DNA of 57,387 bases, from NCBI GenBank assembly GCA_900545175.1, contig UQYF01000014.1:1-57387 (forward strand), given 5' to 3'. Positions within the stretch are counted from its first letter, which is position 1. Each line of letters begins with the position of its first letter. This DNA is from an uncultured Eubacteriales bacterium (lineage in GTDB: Bacteria > Bacillota > Clostridia > Lachnospirales > Lachnospiraceae). A program made the translations under genes and the position numbers. A model generated the notes under the pieces. That model saw only the letters and a list, made by a program, of their open reading frames with translations. It was not told the DNA's origin and ran no database searches. Of this stretch, positions 53,838 through 57,387 are shown in pieces.

Positions 53838-54797
53838 ATGAAATATATTGGTAAGAAGCTTTTAACGTTAATACTGACACTGTTTTTTATATCTGTTTTA
53901 GTGTTCTTCATCTTTCAGGTCATACCGGGTGACCCGGCGCTGTCGATTCTCGGAACCGAGGCGACGGATGAGAAAGTTGAAGCGCTGCGTGAGCAGCTGG
54001 GGTTAAATGCTCCTCTGCCGCAAAGATATTTTAACTGGTTTACAGGTGTTCTTCGCGGAGACTTAGGCAAAAGCTACCGCTATCAGGAGAGCCTTAATGA
54101 ACAGATGGCTGTCAGCAGGCTTATTGCCGGTAAGCTGCCGGTTACACTTACTCTGGCAGGCTTATCGCTGCTTCTTATTATTATATTTTCCATTCCTATA
54201 GGAATATTGTGGGGCGGAACTAAATGCCGTGCTGTTGATGGCGTGCTTAATGTATTAGCTCAGTTTACAATGAGTGTTCCATCCTTCTTCCTTGGAATTA
54301 TAATAATATATCTGTTCGGACTTGTTATGAAGTGGTTTACTCCGGGCGGCTATATAAGCTATAGGGAAGATTTTTTTGGATACATAAGATATATGCTTTT
54401 TCCGGCGGTAACGGTTGCGTTGCCGAAGACTGCGATGACTGCGAAGTTTCTGCGCAACTCAATAATAACGCAGCTTAAGTCGGATTATGTGAGAACGGCA
54501 TACAGCAAGGGCGCACAAAGAAAGAGGGTTCTCTTCGTGCATGTCCTTAAGAATGCCATGATTCCTGTTGTGACTTTTATAGGCATCATTGCAGCAGAGA
54601 TTGCAGCGGGAAGCATTGTCGTCGAGCAGGTTTTCGGACTGCCTGGTATAGGAAGGCTTTTAGTGTCCTCCATATCGACAAGGGATTATCCTGTTGTGCA
54701 GGCACTTATGCTGTATATTGTTTTTGCAGTTGTAATTGTATACTTTGTGGTGGACATTCTGTACAGGTACATTGACCCAAGAGTGGAAGAGCAGTGA
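53838..54797 (+). CDS. Peptide ABC transporter permease (DppB-like)
   Basis: A 319-residue inner-membrane permease with about six helices. The N-terminus (LISVLVFFIFQVIPGDPA) and the EAA loop with GIIAAEIAAGSIVVEQVFGLPGIGRLL are typical of DppB/OppB. It starts nine bases after the binding-protein stop and overlaps the next gene by four bases (GTGA), so the operon is tightly coupled. Confidence 0.93.
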   Translation: MKYIGKKLLTLILTLFFISVLVFFIFQVIPGDPALSILGTEATDEKVEALREQLGLNAPLPQRYFNWFTGVLRGDLGKSYRYQESLNEQMAVSRLIAGKLPVTLTLAGLSLLLIIIFSIPIGILWGGTKCRAVDGVLNVLAQFTMSVPSFFLGIIIIYLFGLVMKWFTPGGYISYREDFFGYIRYMLFPAVTVALPKTAMTAKFLRNSIITQLKSDYVRTAYSKGAQRKRVLFVHVLKNAMIPVVTFIGIIAAEIAAGSIVVEQVFGLPGIGRLLVSSISTRDYPVVQALMLYIVFAVVIVYFVVDILYRYIDPRVEEQ

Positions 54798-55687
54798 AAT
54801 TTATGAAGAAATATATATCAAAAAGCATATCGGAAGGGCAGCAAAGAAACAGAGTGAAAAAAGGGTTCAGCAAAAAATCAAAAAAAACAAATGCATATTT
54901 CATAGCCGGCTCCGCCATAACAGCGGTATTTGTTATTTTGATGCTCATAGGTCTGATACATACGCCATATGATCCGAATGCGATGAACGGAGCAGAGAAA
55001 TTCTCGGCACCATCGTTTTTACATATTATGGGTACCGATAATTTCGGAAGAGATATTTTCAGCCGTGTTCTTAAGGGCATAAGCATGACGGGACTTGTTG
55101 CTGTCACAACAGTTGCAATCGGAGGAAGCATAGGAACAGTAATCGGGGCGGTAACAGGATATTATGGCGGCGTGGTGGATGAGATAGTAATGAGAATTAA
55201 TGATGCGTTAAATGGTTTTCCAAGTATTCTCATTGCACTCATTATCGTTAGCATAATAGGTCCGGGAAAATATAATGTCATACTCGCACTCGGAATTTTA
55301 TTTATCCCTAGCTTTGCACGTATTGTCAGGAGTGAGTATATAAGCCTTAAGGAACGTGATTTTGTAAAGAGTGCAAGACTTATGGGTGCAGGGAATATGA
55401 GGGTTATCTTCATGCACATATTCCCTAATGTGCGCTCCACATTGTTTGTTACGGTCACGATAGGATTTAACAATGCGGTGCTTGCCGAGGCAGGACTTAG
55501 CTACCTTGGAATAGGAATACAGCCGCCGGACGCAAGTCTTGGCAGCATGCTCTCGGATGCACAGAGCTATCTGTTCACGGCACCATGGTATGCAATCATG
55601 CCGGGAATGACGATAGTGATCTTTGTTCTTGGCTTTTCTCTGCTGGCAGAGGGTATAAGAATGAAGACCGAGGAAGAAAATGACTGA
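54794..55687 (+). CDS. Peptide ABC transporter permease (DppC-like)
   Basis: A 297-residue second permease. A basic cytoplasmic start is followed by the first helix, then HIMGTDNFGRDIFSRVLKG, the DppC/OppC hallmark, and an EAA loop (AEAGLSYLGIGIQPPDASLGSML). GTG 54794 overlaps the upstream stop; ATG 54803 is an equally possible start. It forms the membrane pore with the DppB-like protein. Confidence 0.93.
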   Translation: MKFMKKYISKSISEGQQRNRVKKGFSKKSKKTNAYFIAGSAITAVFVILMLIGLIHTPYDPNAMNGAEKFSAPSFLHIMGTDNFGRDIFSRVLKGISMTGLVAVTTVAIGGSIGTVIGAVTGYYGGVVDEIVMRINDALNGFPSILIALIIVSIIGPGKYNVILALGILFIPSFARIVRSEYISLKERDFVKSARLMGAGNMRVIFMHIFPNVRSTLFVTVTIGFNNAVLAEAGLSYLGIGIQPPDASLGSMLSDAQSYLFTAPWYAIMPGMTIVIFVLGFSLLAEGIRMKTEEEND

Positions 55688-55706
55688 GTGCAAAGGAGAG
55701 ACGGTA

Positions 55707-56513
55707 ATGCTCGAGGTAGAGAAACTTACAGTATATTTTGGCAGCAGATGTGTGCTCGAGGATGTGTCATTGTCTGTGAAACGAGGAAATGTCTTGGGAA
55801 TAGTCGGAGAGTCCGGCTCAGGTAAGACTATGACGGCACTGTCGGTTATGGGACTTTTAAGTCCGGCAGCGAGCATAACCGGAGGAAGCATAAGGCTTGA
55901 CGGAAGGGAGCTTATCGGCTTAGACGAGCACTCCATGTCACAGATAAGGGGAAAAGATATCGCTATGATATTTCAGGAGCCGATGACAAGCCTTAATCCG
56001 ACTATGAGAATCGGAAAGCAGTTGGCCGAAGCAGTAAGGCTTCATTGTGAAAAAACGGATATAAAACCATCAAGAGCGCAGTTAAAGAGCAGAGTGTTAG
56101 ATGCACTTTCGGACGTGAACCTTACGGAACCGGAGCGCATATATAACAGCTATCCGCATGAGCTTTCGGGAGGAATGCGCCAGAGAGTCATGATAGCTAT
56201 GGGTACTATATGCAGACCAGGGTATCTTCTTTGCGATGAGCCGACCACAGCTTTGGATGTGACAACGCAGAAGGGAATACTTGAGCTTATAAAGAGCATG
56301 AAGAGCGGGCACAATATGGGAATTGTGTTTATAACACATGACTTGAAGCTGCTTAAGAATTTTGCTGATGAGGTTGCCGTAATGTGTCGTGGGAAGGTTG
56401 TTGAGCGTGGAAGAGTGGAAGATATTTTTATGTCACCGAAGGAGGATTACACGAAAAAGCTCATAGCAGCCATACCGGACAGGAGTAAGAAAATGTCAGC
56501 AGGAGCTGTCTGA
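55707..56513 (+). CDS. Peptide ABC transporter ATPase (DppD-like)
   Basis: A 268-residue ATP-binding subunit with Walker A GESGSGKT, Q-loop IFQEPMTSLNP, signature LSGGMRQR, Walker B LLCDEPTTALD and switch His in ITHD. ATG 55707 has AAAGGAGAG upstream; a frame from ATG 55680 adds nine residues and overlaps the upstream stop. It is shorter than E. coli DppD (about 327), lacking part of the C-terminal cysteine segment often seen in this family. Confidence 0.93.
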   Translation: MLEVEKLTVYFGSRCVLEDVSLSVKRGNVLGIVGESGSGKTMTALSVMGLLSPAASITGGSIRLDGRELIGLDEHSMSQIRGKDIAMIFQEPMTSLNPTMRIGKQLAEAVRLHCEKTDIKPSRAQLKSRVLDALSDVNLTEPERIYNSYPHELSGGMRQRVMIAMGTICRPGYLLCDEPTTALDVTTQKGILELIKSMKSGHNMGIVFITHDLKLLKNFADEVAVMCRGKVVERGRVEDIFMSPKEDYTKKLIAAIPDRSKKMSAGAV

Positions 56514-56561
56514 ATATCAATGGGCTGCTGCGTTTGAGCATGAATGAAAGCGGAGAAAAAC

Positions 56562-57290
56562 ATGGAACATATTCTGGATGTAAAAAATCTTAACGTATAT
56601 TATAAGTCAGGGTCAAAATCCGTTTTTGCACGTACTGTAAAAAAGCAGGTGCTTTTTAATGTGAGTTTTGAGGTGTATGAGGGAGAGATTTTCGGTATAG
56701 TCGGAGAGTCCGGATGTGGCAAATCCACACTTTCAAAGACTATTCTGGGGATGAATCCTATGTATGAGGGAAGTATTGTGCATAACTCTGCAAAACCTCA
56801 GATGATTTTTCAGGACCCATATTCTTCTCTCAATCCTGCATGGACGATAAAAAGGATATTGAGTGAGCCGCTCCTATTGTCAGGGATTAGGAACAGGGAG
56901 GACGTTGACGGGCGTGTTATTGAAATGCTTGGCAGGGTAGGTCTTGATGAGTCGTATGCAGGAAGACATCCATCACAGCTTAGCGGAGGACAGCGCCAGA
57001 GAGTGAGTATTGCGGCGGCACTTATAGCGAGACCGAAGCTTGTCATTGCTGATGAACCTCTGTCGGCACTCGATGTGACTATCCAGGCGCAGATTATGGA
57101 GCTGTTATTAGAGCTTAAGAGAGAACTTAATCTGACTTATATATTTATTTCGCATGATATAGATGTCGTGTACCAGCTGTGCGACAGGATAATGGTTATG
57201 AAGGAAGGTCATGTTGTTGAAATAGGGGAGACAAAGGAACTGTTCGAACACCCGAAGGAGGCTTATACAAGGCAGCTTATAGATGCCTGA
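56562..57290 (+). CDS. Peptide ABC transporter ATPase (DppF-like)
   Basis: A 242-residue second ATP-binding subunit: Walker A GESGCGKS, Q-loop IFQDPYSSLNP, signature LSGGQRQR, Walker B LVIADEPLSALD and switch ISHD. ATG 56562 follows GGAG (56552-56555); ATG 56544 is less supported. It is shorter than E. coli DppF (about 330), again without the C-terminal extension. It is the last gene of the operon; the AT-rich DNA to the window end (57291-57387) shows no gene. Confidence 0.92.
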   Translation: MEHILDVKNLNVYYKSGSKSVFARTVKKQVLFNVSFEVYEGEIFGIVGESGCGKSTLSKTILGMNPMYEGSIVHNSAKPQMIFQDPYSSLNPAWTIKRILSEPLLLSGIRNREDVDGRVIEMLGRVGLDESYAGRHPSQLSGGQRQRVSIAAALIARPKLVIADEPLSALDVTIQAQIMELLLELKRELNLTYIFISHDIDVVYQLCDRIMVMKEGHVVEIGETKELFEHPKEAYTRQLIDA

Positions 57291-57387
57291 CAGGGGAACA
57301 ATTTTATTGATTGAAATTATCAAAAAATATATAAAAAATATATTTTAAAAAAAATTAAAAAAGTTTTAAAAAAGTACTTGCATTTTT

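Overview
The window reads as chromosomal DNA from a low-G+C Firmicute of the order Clostridia, most likely Lachnospiraceae (a Lachnospira/[Eubacterium] eligens-like gut anaerobe is my guess). The clues are AT-rich intergenic DNA with strong GGAGG ribosome sites, type III glutamine synthetase, an Amt-PII fusion, several membrane GGDEF proteins, diaminopimelate dehydrogenase, large InlB-repeat surface proteins and many intrinsic terminators. No rRNA, tRNA or CRISPR array was found. All functions are read from sequence by recognition of families; no database search was possible.

Region 1 (1-3.4 kb) looks like the edge of an integrated element. It holds a tyrosine recombinase cut by the window edge, then a two-gene operon in AT-rich DNA: a winged-helix DNA methyltransferase overlapping a clear homologue of DpnI, the restriction enzyme that cuts only adenine-methylated GATC. 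Pairing a methylation-dependent nuclease with a methyltransferase is paradoxical and is the best candidate here for an undescribed system.

Region 2 (3.4-23.3 kb) is housekeeping and signalling. It has an MIF-like tautomerase and diaminopimelate dehydrogenase, two tandem GGDEF paralogues, oligoendopeptidase F, endonuclease III, two divergent MATE exporters, a PAS-GGDEF-EAL protein behind pyruvate kinase, a further GGDEF sensor, an SdpR/SdpI-like pair, and a 2-isopropylmalate synthase fused to an AraC DNA-binding domain.

Region 3 (23.3-29.6 kb) has an orphan PD-(D/E)XK-like protein, a 202-nt cloverleaf-shaped inverted-repeat element, and a thioredoxin gene whose leader consists of tandem repeats that each carry a Shine-Dalgarno sequence, most with an anti-Shine-Dalgarno. 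It ends with glutamine synthetase III behind a leader terminator and class II aldolase.

Region 4 (29.6-41.3 kb) is a minus-strand surface-protein island, visibly richer in G+C: two giant secreted InlB-repeat proteins, a cell-wall-binding-repeat protein, and a frameshifted small secreted peptide. Base composition changes inside genes, which suggests module exchange.

Region 5 (41.3-57.4 kb) has peptidase T, a DegV protein, a flippase, cyclophilin, an acetyltransferase, a YesL protein, an ammonium transporter fused to a PII domain behind a promoter-proximal terminator, and a five-gene oligopeptide/dipeptide ABC transporter operon.

A repeat family runs across the window. Two 163-nt copies 20 kb apart in opposite orientation differ at only 2 positions and both sit directly after a stop codon. 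A 52-nt derivative lacks the middle, apparently through a five-base microhomology. The element can fold into several hairpins.
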